Below, piece by piece: positions 25,239-34,494 of a DNA stretch of 64,000 bases. The position numbers and the translations under genes were made by a program. Under the pieces are notes generated by a model. The model saw only the letters and a program-made list of their open reading frames with translations. It was not told the DNA's origin and searched no databases. The DNA is from Sphingomonas suaedae (GTDB lineage Bacteria; Pseudomonadota; Alphaproteobacteria; Sphingomonadales; Sphingomonadaceae). The stretch's first letter is position 1; every line of letters starts with the position of its first letter. The DNA is taken from positions 186,001 to 250,000 of the forward strand of contig NZ_CP042239.1 of NCBI RefSeq assembly GCF_007833215.1, in the 5' to 3' direction.

Positions 25239-26009
25239 TCAGGCGAAAGCGGGCTGTTTCTCGGCGACGGGTGCCGCCGCGTCCTCTTCCAGCCGCGACC
25301 AGCCTTTCGGGCCGAGCACTTCCATCGGCCGGTACCGCGTCTTGTACGCCATCCGCTCGCTACCCTTCACCCAATAGCCCAGATAGACATAGGGAAGGCC
25401 GGCGTTCCGGGCCCGGACGATGTGATCCATGATGATGAGGTTACCCAGCCCCTGCCGCTCCGGCCGATCGGCGGCAAAGAAGCTGTAGATCATCGACAGA
25501 CCGTCGGCCTGCTGATCGGTGATGCAGGCCCCGACCAACTCGCCACCCCGTTCTGCCGGCTCGCGATATTCGATGACATAGGTGCTGACCGGCGACTGTT
25601 CGACCATGTCGGCATAATCGGTCTCGTCCATCATCGTCATGCCCCCGCCGGGGTGGCGGGCGGAGAGATAGCGGCGCAGGAGCTGATATTGTTCCTCCGT
25701 CGCCCAGGGGCGACACGCGGTGACCTCAAGGTCCGAATGGCGACGGATCAGCTTGCGCTGGGTGGCATTGGGCCGAAACTCGCCCGTGACGACGCGAACC
25801 GAAAGGCAGGCGTTGCAGCCGACGCAGCTTGGCCGATAGGCGACCGACTGGCTGCGGCGAAAGCCGATGCGGCCCAACGCATCGTTCAGTTCGCCGGCAT
25901 GGGCGCCATTGAGTTCGGTGAAGATCTTCCGCTCCTGGCGCCCCGGGAGATAGGGGCAGGCCGAGGGGCTGGTCACGAAAAATCGGGGAAATCGGGTCAG
26001 TGCCGTCAC
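25239..26009 (-). CDS. bpt: Aspartate/glutamate leucyltransferase (N-end rule)
   Basis: 256 residues. N-terminal ATE domain with [16 protein letters not shown] and the cysteine block [15 protein letters not shown], then a GNAT-like C-terminal domain with [20 protein letters not shown] and [17 protein letters not shown]. Adds Leu from leucyl-tRNA to proteins with N-terminal Asp or Glu, marking them for ClpS/ClpAP. Single-gene unit converging on the transglutaminase gene (7 bp between stops). Confidence 0.92.
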   Translation of the reverse strand: MTALTRFPRFFVTSPSACPYLPGRQERKIFTELNGAHAGELNDALGRIGFRRSQSVAYRPSCVGCNACLSVRVVTGEFRPNATQRKLIRRHSDLEVTACRPWATEEQYQLLRRYLSARHPGGGMTMMDETDYADMVEQSPVSTYVIEYREPAERGGELVGACITDQQADGLSMIYSFFAADRPERQGLGNLIIMDHIVRARNAGLPYVYLGYWVKGSERMAYKTRYRPMEVLGPKGWSRLEEDAAAPVAEKQPAFA

Positions 26010-26236
26010 GCTTTCAGCCCCCTATTGATCGTTCGCGCCGGGTTGGACTGGGGGCATTATGAAGCGGTCGAATCGTGATGAAAAGCCGATTTACCATGAA
26101 AGAGGGTTAACGGTGCGCTCATCATTTTAAGGGGTTGCGGGGGTGTGAAAGACGCGCCGCCCCAACGTTATAGCGCGGCCGCGACTCGGTAGGATAGGGC
26201 CGCGGTCAACGGTTCGTCGTGCGTGCGATTCGCTTC

Positions 26237-26253
26237 GTCCACAAGCTGTGGAC
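26237..26253. promoter_or_regulatory. Perfect palindrome with DnaA-box-like half-sites
   Basis: GTCCACA-AGC-TGTGGAC: 7-bp perfect arms. Read on the minus strand the right half gives TTGTCCACA, one mismatch from the DnaA box TTATCCACA. It is close to the ilvA stop, within the 258-bp gap before bpt, which also contains GTTAAC at 26106. Function unknown; too little to call an origin. Confidence 0.35.
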
Positions 26254-26267
26254 AACGGGGATAAACG

Positions 26268-27512
26268 TCAGGCGAGTTCGATCGCCCGCACGTCATAATC
26301 CGCGTCCTGCAACGCCGCGATCAGCCGTTCGAGATGGGCGCGGTCGCGCGTCTCGCATTCGACATCGAGGCTCAATCCCTTGGCGGGCAGGTTGGTGAAA
26401 ATCCGCTGGTGCGACAGTTCGAGGATGTTGACCGTCTGCTCCTGAAAGATCCTAGCGACCTGATAAAGTGCGCCGGGGCGATCCTGAAGCCGGATGCGCA
26501 ACCGAGCGAGGCGGCCCGACCGGGCGAGGTCGCGCAGCAAGACATTGGCGAGCAGCCGCGTGTCGATATTGCCGCCGCACAGCACGATGCCGATCGTCCG
26601 GCCGCGAAAGCGGTCGGGGTTCGAGAGCAATGCGGCGAGGCCCGCGGCGCCCGCACCCTCGACCACGGTCTTTTCGATCTGGAGCAGCAGGCTGAGCGAC
26701 TCCTCAAGCGCGCGTTCGCTGACCAGCAGGATGTCATCGACCAGAGCTTCGACGATCTGCGCCGTCACCGTGCCGGGGTCGCGGACCGCGATACCCTCGG
26801 CGAGCGTGTCGCCGCCGATCGGCAGGCTGGTTCCCTTGATCCGGTTGTACATCGACGGGAAGAGTTCCGCCTCGACCCCGATCATTTCGATCGCGTGGTT
26901 CGCAGCCCTGGCGACGGTCGCCATGCCCGAGATCAGACCGCCCCCGCCGATCGGGATGATCAACGTGTCGATGGCGGGGGCGTCGGCGAGCATTTCCAGC
27001 GCGACCGTCCCCTGACCTGCGATGATGCGGGCGTCGTCGAACGGGTGGATGAAGGTATAGCCGTTCTTCGCCTCAAGCTGGCGGGCATGGGCATAGGCTT
27101 CGTCGAACGTCTCGCCCTCCAGGATCACGCTGGCGCGGTGACCTTCGGTCTGCATCACCTTCACCGTCGGGGTGGGCTTGGGCATCACGATGGTGACCGG
27201 AATGCCGAGCCGGTTGCCGTGATAGGCAAGGCCCTGGGCATGGTTGCCCGCCGAGGCGGCGATCACGCCCTTTGCCCGCGCCGCATCGTCGAGTTGGAGC
27301 AGGGTGTTGAGCGCGCCGCGCTCCTTATAGGCAGCGGTGAACTGAAGATTCTCGAACTTCAGCCAGACATCGGCGCCGGTGAGGTCCGACAGCGTCTTGC
27401 TGTGCAATGTCGGCGTGCGGACGATCGAACCCGTAATCCGCTCGGCCGCCATCTGGACATCGGCCAGTGAGACGGGGAGGGGATGGGGATCGGACGCTGC
27501 CTGAGTTGCCAT
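26268..27512 (-). CDS. ilvA: Threonine ammonia-lyase with C-terminal ACT domain
   Basis: 414 residues from ATG27512. PLP fold-type II: Lys63 in FTAAYKERGALN, ASAGNHAQGLAYH, the glycine loop IPIGGGGLISGMA, and VLCGGNIDTRLL. The last ~85 residues (LARLRIRLQDRPGALYQVAR) form one ACT regulatory domain. Deaminates threonine to 2-oxobutyrate, the first step to isoleucine; the length and single ACT domain match the shorter ilvA/tdcB-like type. The open frame continues far upstream antisense to the next gene and is not coding there. Confidence 0.93.
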   Translation of the reverse strand: MATQAASDPHPLPVSLADVQMAAERITGSIVRTPTLHSKTLSDLTGADVWLKFENLQFTAAYKERGALNTLLQLDDAARAKGVIAASAGNHAQGLAYHGNRLGIPVTIVMPKPTPTVKVMQTEGHRASVILEGETFDEAYAHARQLEAKNGYTFIHPFDDARIIAGQGTVALEMLADAPAIDTLIIPIGGGGLISGMATVARAANHAIEMIGVEAELFPSMYNRIKGTSLPIGGDTLAEGIAVRDPGTVTAQIVEALVDDILLVSERALEESLSLLLQIEKTVVEGAGAAGLAALLSNPDRFRGRTIGIVLCGGNIDTRLLANVLLRDLARSGRLARLRIRLQDRPGALYQVARIFQEQTVNILELSHQRIFTNLPAKGLSLDVECETRDRAHLERLIAALQDADYDVRAIELA

Positions 27513-27650
27513 ATCGAGACTTTCGTGATCCCGGGAACGGCCGCCGGGTCGGTCGGGGCGCCCTAGACCATCTGGCGCGGCGGGGGAACACCGCCTATTC
27601 GAAGGAGCCGACAAGTCCTGCTTTTTTCCCCGCCGCTTCCGGAGACCCCC

Positions 27651-29324
27651 GTGCGCCTTCCCGTTTCGCTTGCCCTGATCGCCGCGCTGTTCCTGCCCGC
27701 GCCCGCTTCTGCCGACGCGCTGGTCGAGAATGTCGATGGCATGACGCTGGACGCGAAGGGCGAGCTGGTGCGGTTCAACGGCATCGTTATCGGCACCGAC
27801 GGCAAGGTGGTGAAATTGCTGAAGCGGGGCGACAAGCGGCCCGACCGGCCCGACTGGAAGGAAGATCTGAAAGGACGCACCGTCATTCCCGGCATGGTCG
27901 ATGCGCATGGCCATGTAATGAGCCTGGGTTTCCGCGCGCTGGCGCTCGACTTGTCGGCGACGCGCTCGCTTGGCGAGGCCCAGGACGCGATCCGGCGCTA
28001 TGCGGCGGAGAACAGCACCCGGCGCTGGCTGACCGGGGGCGGATGGAACCAGGAAGTCTGGGGTCTTGGCCGCTTCCCGACCGCCGCCGAGCTGGATGCG
28101 GCGACCGGCGATGTTCCCACCTGGCTGGTCCGCGCGGACGGACATGCCGGATGGGCCAACAGTGCGGCGATGAAGGCGGCGGGGATTACCGCGACCACCA
28201 AGTCTCCCGCAGGCGGCCGGATCGAGATGGTGGCGGGCAAGCCCGGCGGGGTGTTCGTCGATGCCGCGATGGCGCTGATCGAAAAAGCGCTGCCCCAGCC
28301 AACACCGCGCGACCGCAACGCCGCCTTCATCAAGGCGCAGGACATTTTGTTGTCGATGGGGGTCACCGCGAGCGCCGACATGGGGACGACCATCGACGAT
28401 TGGATGACCTATCGCCGGATGGGCGATCTCGGCATCCTTCGTATGCGGATCATGAGCTATTCGGACGGTGTCGATACCGCGTTGCAGGTGGCAGGCAGCG
28501 GGCCGACGCCATGGCTGTACGGCGACAAGCTGCGGATGGGCGGGATCAAACTTTATACCGACGGCGCGCTGGGATCGCGCGGAGCGTGGCTGAAAGCACC
28601 TTACGCCGATGCGCCGGGCAATAGCGGGCTCCCTTTCCTGACCGATGCGCAATTGCTCAATTCGATCAGCCGGGGCGCGATGGACGGGTTCCAGTTCGCG
28701 ATCCATGCGATCGGCGACCGAGCGAACCAACAGGTTCTGGATGCGATCGACGAGCTTTCGGACACTTATAAGGACGGTCAGCGCTGGCGGATCGAACATG
28801 CCCAGATCGTCGATCCCGCCGATCTGCCGCGCTTCGGCAAACATGGCATCATCGCGTCGATGCAGCCGGTTCATCAGAGCAGCGACCGGGCGATGGCCGA
28901 AGCTCGGCTTGGCGCCGAGCGGCTGGCGGGAGCCTATGCGTGGAAGTCGATGCTGGCCAACGGCGCGCGCCTCGTCTTCGGATCGGACTATCCGGTAGAG
29001 AGCCCCAATCCGTTCGAGGGATGGGCGACCGGATTTACCCGGCAGGATGCGCAGGGCCAGCCGTTCGGCGGGTGGCGCCCGGAGGAGGCGGTAAGCCGCG
29101 AACAGGCGTGGCGCGCCTTCACGATCGATGCAGCCTATGCCGGGTTCGGCGAGAAGAAGTTCGGTCATCTGGCGCCGGGGATGCGAGCGGATTTCATCGT
29201 GATCGACCGCGACCCGCTCCTCGCTTCGCCCAGCGATCTGCGCAGCACAACGGTGCTGGAGACCTGGGTCGGCGGAGAGCGGGTGTTTCAGCGGGCGGCG
29301 CAGCGCGGCGAGGGCGGCCGATAG
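27651..29324 (+). CDS. Exported amidohydrolase of the YtcJ-like family
   Basis: 557 residues from GTG27651. Signal peptide (about 1-21: LIAALFLPAPASADA). Metal site His86/His88 in VDAHGHVMS, FQFAIHAIGDRANQQVLD, RIEHAQIVDPADL, VFGSDYPVESPNPFEG with the late Asp, and a final beta-sandwich strand DFIVIDRDPL. Metal-dependent hydrolase with unknown substrate, predicted periplasmic. Divergent from ilvA. Confidence 0.88.
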   Translation: MRLPVSLALIAALFLPAPASADALVENVDGMTLDAKGELVRFNGIVIGTDGKVVKLLKRGDKRPDRPDWKEDLKGRTVIPGMVDAHGHVMSLGFRALALDLSATRSLGEAQDAIRRYAAENSTRRWLTGGGWNQEVWGLGRFPTAAELDAATGDVPTWLVRADGHAGWANSAAMKAAGITATTKSPAGGRIEMVAGKPGGVFVDAAMALIEKALPQPTPRDRNAAFIKAQDILLSMGVTASADMGTTIDDWMTYRRMGDLGILRMRIMSYSDGVDTALQVAGSGPTPWLYGDKLRMGGIKLYTDGALGSRGAWLKAPYADAPGNSGLPFLTDAQLLNSISRGAMDGFQFAIHAIGDRANQQVLDAIDELSDTYKDGQRWRIEHAQIVDPADLPRFGKHGIIASMQPVHQSSDRAMAEARLGAERLAGAYAWKSMLANGARLVFGSDYPVESPNPFEGWATGFTRQDAQGQPFGGWRPEEAVSREQAWRAFTIDAAYAGFGEKKFGHLAPGMRADFIVIDRDPLLASPSDLRSTTVLETWVGGERVFQRAAQRGEGGR

Positions 29325-29590
29325 GCTGACAGCCGCGTCCGACGAAACTGACAAAAATCGCGGGGTTTCGGCGTGACAGGACGGCAACGCGCCGACGTTG
29401 CGCCGCATACGCGCCGCCTACGCGACACCTGCACGACATGGAGGCGAACGGCGGGATCGGGCCGGCACGAGAGGGAGGGCGGGCGCATCGACCAGTCTAC
29501 GCGCCGGGCGCTGCGGTGTAGGAAAGTTGATTCTGCCCGGCTGATGCTCAGAAGTTACCGGCCCCTCACAGTGCGTGTCTGACCGCCGCC

Positions 29591-29845
29591 TCAAAGACCC
29601 ATTTTTTTGAGCTTGGACTCGATCTGGGCCGCGACCGGCGTGTCGCGGCTGAGCCGGCCGAGCAATGTCCGAAGCCGGGATGCGGCGTTGCGGTAGGCCT
29701 GCCACCGTGTCCGCCGCGCGGTGCGGGTGATATAGGGGGCGGGCAGGTCGAGCTTGCGTTCCTCGGCTGCCAGAAGCGCCTCGACGATTGCCAGCGCGTC
29801 GCGAACGCCCTCAGCGCGCCCATCGCGAAATTCGGTGCTTTTCAT
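29591..29845 (-). CDS. Small hypothetical protein, 84 aa
   Basis: Starts MKSTEFRDGRAEGVRDALAI; AAGGA lies a few bases before ATG29845 (ATG29860 is also in frame). Helical, charged protein ending RLSRDTPVAAQIESKLKKMG; no motif I recognise. Short gap (52 bp) to the UVR protein upstream on the same strand, so both may share a transcript. Confidence 0.65.
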   Translation of the reverse strand: MKSTEFRDGRAEGVRDALAIVEALLAAEERKLDLPAPYITRTARRTRWQAYRNAASRLRTLLGRLSRDTPVAAQIESKLKKMGL

Positions 29846-29897
29846 TCTGTCCTTCGACACGCGAACGGCGCGACGCGCAAGCGCCCGGCGCGCGCGA

Positions 29898-30182
29898 TCA
29901 GGATCGTCGCGACGGGCGGCCGTGGTTGGCGGTCATCGGATCGGGTTTGGCCGGAGGCCGCCAGTCTGTGGGCGGGGTGACGCGTTGGCGACTGGTGCCA
30001 AGGCCCATCGATCCCGGTTTTTGACGCACCAGCCCGGACGTTGCGGCCCGTTCAGCCTCCGCCGCACTCGCACCGCCGCGCATCAGCGCGATCCGGTCGC
30101 GCAACCGCTGCGCCTCTTCGAAATCGAGGGACTGGGCGGCGAGATTCATCCGGCGCTCAAGAGATTCGATCGTGTCGGTCAT
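29898..30182 (-). CDS. UvrB/UvrC-motif (UVR) protein, 94 aa
   Basis: MTDTIESLERRMNLAAQSLDFEEAQRLRDRIALM: residues 5-36 are a clear UVR helical hairpin as found in UvrB, UvrC and McsA. The remaining ~60 residues are basic, proline-rich and look disordered. Not a repair nuclease by itself; probably an adaptor. Lies downstream of ctrA on the same strand, past a terminator and a large palindrome. Confidence 0.78.
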   Translation of the reverse strand: MTDTIESLERRMNLAAQSLDFEEAQRLRDRIALMRGGASAAEAERAATSGLVRQKPGSMGLGTSRQRVTPPTDWRPPAKPDPMTANHGRPSRRS

Positions 30183-30218
30183 GCGGGCACCAACGCGCCA
30201 GACGCGATTTCGAACCGC

Positions 30219-30258
30219 AAAAAGGCCGCGGCGTCCCCCCGGATGCCGCGGCCTTTTA
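30219..30258 (-). terminator. Hairpin terminator downstream of ctrA
   Basis: Stem AAAGGCCGCGGC / GCCGCGGCCTTT around a C-rich loop. On the minus strand it is followed by a T-run (plus-strand A-run at 30219-30223), so it can end ctrA transcription; the opposite strand has TTTT too. Confidence 0.75.
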
Positions 30259-30287
30259 GAATCTGGTTCAGCAAAGCTGAACGATTG

Positions 30288-30370
30288 CGGCACCGGCCCG
30301 CTTCCCCACCCGGCCACCCATTTCAGGGTATCGTTGATGGGTGGCCGGGTGGGGAAGCGGGCCGGTGCCG
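30288..30370. repeat. Perfect 34-bp-arm palindrome downstream of ctrA
   Basis: Left arm 30288-30321 (CGGCACCGGCCCGCTTCCCC...) and right arm 30337-30370 are exact reverse complements; the loop is 15 nt. Just outside on the left is a smaller hairpin TTCAGC-AAA-GCTGAA (30268-30282). There is no T-run after the long stem. Its arms do not match the other repeat families in this window. Confidence 0.85.
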
Positions 30371-30412
30371 TGATTCGGCGAAGCTGAATGCGGCCCCGCG
30401 CGACGATTGGGT

Positions 30413-31120
30413 TCAGGCGACCGCGCTGGCGGGCGCGGCGACCTCGTCCGGCTCGCGCAGCACATAGCCGCGGCCCCAGACGGTCTCGATGTAATTCTCG
30501 CCCTCGCACGCCATGCTGAGCTTCTTGCGCAGCTTGCAGATGAAGACGTCGATGATCTTGAGTTCGGGCTCGTCCATCCCGCCATAAAGATGGTTCAGGA
30601 ACATTTCCTTGGTGAGGGTCGTGCCCTTGCGGAGCGAGAGCAGCTCCAGCATCGCATATTCCTTGCCGGTCAGGTGGACGCGGGCGCCATCGACCTCGAC
30701 CGTCTTGGCATCCAGGTTCACCGCCAGCTTGCCGGTGCGGATGACCGACTGGCTGTGGCCCTTGCTGCGGCGGACCACGGCGTGGATGCGGGCGATCAGC
30801 TCTTCGCGATGGAAAGGCTTGGTCACATAATCGTCGGCGCCGAAGCCGAACGAGCGCACCTTGCTGTCCATCTCGTTGATGCCGGACAGGATCAGGACCG
30901 GAGTCTGGACGCGGGCGACGCGCAGCTTCTTGAGCACGTCATAGCCGTGCATGTCGGGCAGATTGAGGTCCAGCAGGATGATGTCGTAATCATACAGCTT
31001 GCCCAGATCGAGGCCCTCTTCGCCCAGATCGGTCGTGTAGACATTGAAGCCTTCGGTGTTGAGCATCAGATCGATCGCCTTGGCGGTCGTCGGCTCGTCT
31101 TCGATCAGCAGCACGCGCAT
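30413..31120 (-). CDS. ctrA: Cell-cycle master response regulator CtrA
   Basis: 235 residues. Receiver with Asp7-Glu8... acidic pocket, phosphoacceptor Asp51 in [17 protein letters not shown] and KPFHREEL; OmpR-type winged helix with [19 protein letters not shown] and [12 protein letters not shown], plus [17 protein letters not shown]. These stretches are nearly invariant in alphaproteobacterial CtrA. Controls cell-cycle, motility and envelope genes through TTAA-N7-TTAA sites. The C-terminal tail AAPASAVA resembles the Ala-rich proteolysis tag of CtrA (inference). Confidence 0.96.
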   Translation of the reverse strand: MRVLLIEDEPTTAKAIDLMLNTEGFNVYTTDLGEEGLDLGKLYDYDIILLDLNLPDMHGYDVLKKLRVARVQTPVLILSGINEMDSKVRSFGFGADDYVTKPFHREELIARIHAVVRRSKGHSQSVIRTGKLAVNLDAKTVEVDGARVHLTGKEYAMLELLSLRKGTTLTKEMFLNHLYGGMDEPELKIIDVFICKLRKKLSMACEGENYIETVWGRGYVLREPDEVAAPASAVA

Positions 31121-31448
31121 CGGCTGTTCCCCTGTGCCCGTTACACATCCCCTGCGACATGCAACGCGACTGATTCATTAACCTAAGCTGGAATGAAGGC
31201 AAAAGGTTAATTTTGAGCTAACCGGCCTGAATCCACGAGTCGCGCGAGGTCGGGCGGGCGCGCGGGTGCGGTTGACCCGGAGAAAGCAGGCTCCGGGGAG
31301 CTATCGAAATTGCGCAATCCGGTATAGACGTGGGTTATGGGAGTCGCCGCTATTTTGCGTTTGCGAAGGATTCGGATGCGTGGTTACCTTCCCAGTTCCG
31401 GGGCGGTGACGCGATAACGCGCACCAAACATTTCAAACGGGGGGTCTT
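31121..31448. promoter_or_regulatory. 328-bp ctrA / TonB receptor divergent control region
   Basis: No gene seen. It holds a CtrA-type site TTAA-N7-CTAA at 31207-31221, another TTAA at 31178-31181, and three GANTC sites (GATTC 31172, GAATC 31229, GAGTC 31237) of the kind methylated by CcrM, all within 70 bp. These fit autoregulated, methylation-sensitive ctrA transcription as known in Caulobacter. The promoter of the divergent TonB receptor gene must lie in the right half. Confidence 0.6.
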
Positions 31449-34409
31449 ATGAGAACGAAAGCTGCGCTATTTGTCACTGCTTGTAGCCTGGCATTTCCTG
31501 CCATCGCACAAGAGGCCCCGACCACGCCGCCTGCGCAGAGCGAGGCGGGCGAGAGCGCCGAGGTCCTGATTACGGGTTCGCGGATCAAGCAGGATCCGAG
31601 CCGAAGCGCATTGCCGCTGGAAATCTTCACGACCGAGGATTTTACCCGCGAAGGCATCAACAGCCCCGAACAGCTCGTTTCGCTGTTGAGCACCAACGGC
31701 AATGGTGCCGACAACCTTGCTTCGAACACCGATGTCGTCAGCGGCGCGCAGCGCGGCACCAACGGCCTGTCGGCGGCGAACCTGCGCGGACAGGGCAGTG
31801 CATCGACGCTGGTGCTGCTGAACGGTCGCAGGATCGCCGCGCACGGGCTTCAGGGCTCGGCGGTCGACGTCAACCAGATCCCCTTTGCCGCGATCGAACG
31901 GGTCGAGGTGCTCAAGGACGGCGCGTCGGCAATCTATGGCACCGACGCGATTGGCGGCGTGATGAACTTCATCACCAAGACCGATTTCGAAGGGCTGGCG
32001 CTCAACGGATTCACCGACATCACCGAGCGGGGTGACTCGCCGATCTACCGCCTTTCGGCGACCGCGGGCTATGGCGACCTGAAGAGCGACGGCTTCAACG
32101 TCATGGCGGCGGTCAGCAAGAGCTGGAACGGCATCCTGCGCGGATCGAAGCGCGATTTCGTCAACGGCGACCAGCCCGATCGCGGGCTTTCGGTCGATAC
32201 GCGCGGCACGCCGATCGCGACGATGTTCGCGAACGGGCCCAACGCGATCTTCGCGCCGACGGGGAGCCTGCTCAGCGGCGTTCCGTTGCTGATCCCGGGT
32301 ACGACGATCACCGCCAATGGCGGTATCAATACGCTCGACCTGCCGGGCGGCGCGGGATGCGAATCCTTCGACGGCGGCATGGCCTATGACGACGCGCTGT
32401 GGGCCAATCCCAGTGCGCGCTATGCCTGCGCATGGGATACGGGCCGCGCCGCGATCCTGCAGCAGCCGCTGGAGACGCTGACCTATTACAGCCGCGCCAC
32501 GGTCGCGCTCGGCAAGCACACGCTGTTCGCCGAATTCACCGGGTCCGACGCGGATTCGTCGAAGCAATTCTCTTCGAACCAATATGCGGGCAATACGAGC
32601 ACCACCCCGCTCTACTATCCGATGAACGCGCTTACCCAGTCGACCTATGACCAGGTCTATAACGCACTGGTGGCCGTGTTTCCGGGCGTTGCGGCAAATT
32701 ACGGCAAGCCGATCGCCTATCGCTGGCGGTGTGAAGTGTGCGGGCCGCGTGAATATGAAACCAATACCAAGACGCTGCGCGCGGCGATCGGCATCGACGG
32801 GCCGTTGTTCGGCGGGTGGGATTATCGCGCGGGCGCATCCTATGCGCGTAGTGAATCGACGTCAGTGCTGGGGACGGGCTATGCCTATCGCGGCATCTTC
32901 TCCTCGACCGCGCGGGCGAATGCTTCGGGCGTGCCGGGCGCCGTTTCGGGCGGAATCGATCCGCGCGCGCCGACCGCGCCTGGAGCCAGCGCACCGGGCA
33001 TCGTCGGATTGCTCAACAGCGGCATCCTGAATCCGTTTTCGATCACCCAGACACCGGAGGCGATGGCCGCGCTTGATGCGGTTTCGGCTTCGGGCGTGAC
33101 CTTGTATGGTGGCCGCTATGAGGTGCGCCAGTTCGACGCATCGATCTCGGGATCGCTGTTCCAGCTTCCCGGCGGCATGGTCCAGATGGCGGTCGGCGTC
33201 GACTACCGCCGCGAAAGCTACAACTTCAATGGCTCGGCCGAGGCGGAGCTGGATCGTCCGGAAATCTTCAACGTCGCATTCGACAATGCCAATGCGCTCG
33301 CAACCAAGAGCCGCGACGTGAAGGCGGCCTATGCCGAGGTGCTCATCCCGATCTTCGAACCGCTCGAGATTTCGGTCGCCGGGCGCGTCGACGACTATAC
33401 CGGCTTTGGCAGCACGTTTAACCCGAAGGTTACCGCGCGCTTCACGCCGGTCGACTGGCTGATGTTCCGCGGATCGTACAATACCGGCTTCCGCGTGCCG
33501 ACGTTCAACCAGATCTTCAACGGCCAGACGCTGAGCCCGAACCCGACCACGAACTCGCTGGTCGATCCGTCGACCTGCCCGAGCGGGGTGGTCAGCACTA
33601 CCGATCCGAACTGCGCCGCGATCAATCCGGATACGCTGAGCGGCGGCAACCCGAATGTGGGTCCGGAAACGTCCGAACAATATTCGGTCGGCGTGGTATT
33701 CCGCCCGGCACCGCGGTTCAGCGCCTCGGTCGATTTCTGGTCGATCGCGGTCGACGACACGATCGGAGCGCTGACGCTTCGCCAGCTGTTCGACAATTAC
33801 CAGTTCTTCGAGGACCGGATCACCCGGACCGGGGGAATCATCACGCAGGTGGACCTGACCGCCGACAATATCGGTTCGCGCCGTACCAAGGGTCTCGAAT
33901 TCGCGCTGCGTGGCGCGTTCGACGGCCTTGGCGGCATGTTCGACCTGGGCATGAACGGCACCTGGCTGCTCGAGAAGAAGGAGCGGTTCCTGCCGTCCGC
34001 GCCGTATAGCGATATCGTCGGGGTGTTCAGCTATGCCGGGGACCTGGGCCTGGAGTGGAAGCATAATGCGTGGGTGAGCTTTGCCACGCAGGACACGTCG
34101 GTGACCTTCTCGCAAATCTATCGCAGTGGATATGAGAATAACGGACTGCCGAGCCTGGCCAACAACCAGAGCGCGACGCGGCCCAACTATAACGAGCGGG
34201 TCGATGCCTATATCATCTATAATCTGTCGGTGACGCAGCGCGTCGGCGAAGGGTTCAAGCTGACCGCGGGCATCAAGAACATCTTCGATACCGATCCGCC
34301 CTTTGCGATCACCTATGACAGCAACACCGGCGCGGGCAGCTCGTGGGAGCCGCGCGTTGCGGACCCGCGCGGCCGTTCGTTCACCATCGCGGCCGAGGTC
34401 AAGTTCTAA
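31449..34409 (+). CDS. TonB-dependent outer-membrane receptor
   Basis: 986 residues. Signal peptide (about 1-21, LAFPAIAQE), TonB-box-like segment and plug domain (VLITGSRIKQD, LRGQGSASTLVLLNGRRI, IERVEVLKDGASAIYGTDAI, GGVMNF), then a long beta-barrel ending RSFTIAAEVKF with the terminal Phe typical of outer-membrane proteins. The barrel has Cys-rich external loops (RWRCEVCGPREY). Ligand unknown: this plug type in sphingomonads is used for many organic nutrients. Followed by a terminator. Confidence 0.92.
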   Translation: MRTKAALFVTACSLAFPAIAQEAPTTPPAQSEAGESAEVLITGSRIKQDPSRSALPLEIFTTEDFTREGINSPEQLVSLLSTNGNGADNLASNTDVVSGAQRGTNGLSAANLRGQGSASTLVLLNGRRIAAHGLQGSAVDVNQIPFAAIERVEVLKDGASAIYGTDAIGGVMNFITKTDFEGLALNGFTDITERGDSPIYRLSATAGYGDLKSDGFNVMAAVSKSWNGILRGSKRDFVNGDQPDRGLSVDTRGTPIATMFANGPNAIFAPTGSLLSGVPLLIPGTTITANGGINTLDLPGGAGCESFDGGMAYDDALWANPSARYACAWDTGRAAILQQPLETLTYYSRATVALGKHTLFAEFTGSDADSSKQFSSNQYAGNTSTTPLYYPMNALTQSTYDQVYNALVAVFPGVAANYGKPIAYRWRCEVCGPREYETNTKTLRAAIGIDGPLFGGWDYRAGASYARSESTSVLGTGYAYRGIFSSTARANASGVPGAVSGGIDPRAPTAPGASAPGIVGLLNSGILNPFSITQTPEAMAALDAVSASGVTLYGGRYEVRQFDASISGSLFQLPGGMVQMAVGVDYRRESYNFNGSAEAELDRPEIFNVAFDNANALATKSRDVKAAYAEVLIPIFEPLEISVAGRVDDYTGFGSTFNPKVTARFTPVDWLMFRGSYNTGFRVPTFNQIFNGQTLSPNPTTNSLVDPSTCPSGVVSTTDPNCAAINPDTLSGGNPNVGPETSEQYSVGVVFRPAPRFSASVDFWSIAVDDTIGALTLRQLFDNYQFFEDRITRTGGIITQVDLTADNIGSRRTKGLEFALRGAFDGLGGMFDLGMNGTWLLEKKERFLPSAPYSDIVGVFSYAGDLGLEWKHNAWVSFATQDTSVTFSQIYRSGYENNGLPSLANNQSATRPNYNERVDAYIIYNLSVTQRVGEGFKLTAGIKNIFDTDPPFAITYDSNTGAGSSWEPRVADPRGRSFTIAAEVKF

Positions 34410-34435
34410 GGCCGGTTTGACGAACCCAAGCAAGG

Positions 34436-34468
34436 GGCCGGTTCGCAGCGATGCGGACCGGCCTTTTT
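34436..34468 (+). terminator. Rho-independent terminator after TonB receptor
   Basis: Stem GGCCGGTTCGC / GCGGACCGGCC (one G-T pair), loop AGCGAT, then TTTTT. It sits 27 bp past the stop and 27 bp before the end of the convergent LysR gene. Confidence 0.85.
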
Positions 34469-34494
34469 GTGTTCCTGGCGCGGCGCCGGCCCGC

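Noticed and set aside
26010..26267. Possible chromosomal origin
   Set aside because: Only one imperfect DnaA-like palindrome and a short AT-rich patch; no origin-linked genes nearby.
27513..29408. Upstream extension of the ilvA frame, giving a 1046-residue protein
   Set aside because: The extension is antisense to the amidohydrolase gene; threonine ammonia-lyase homology begins at ATG27512.
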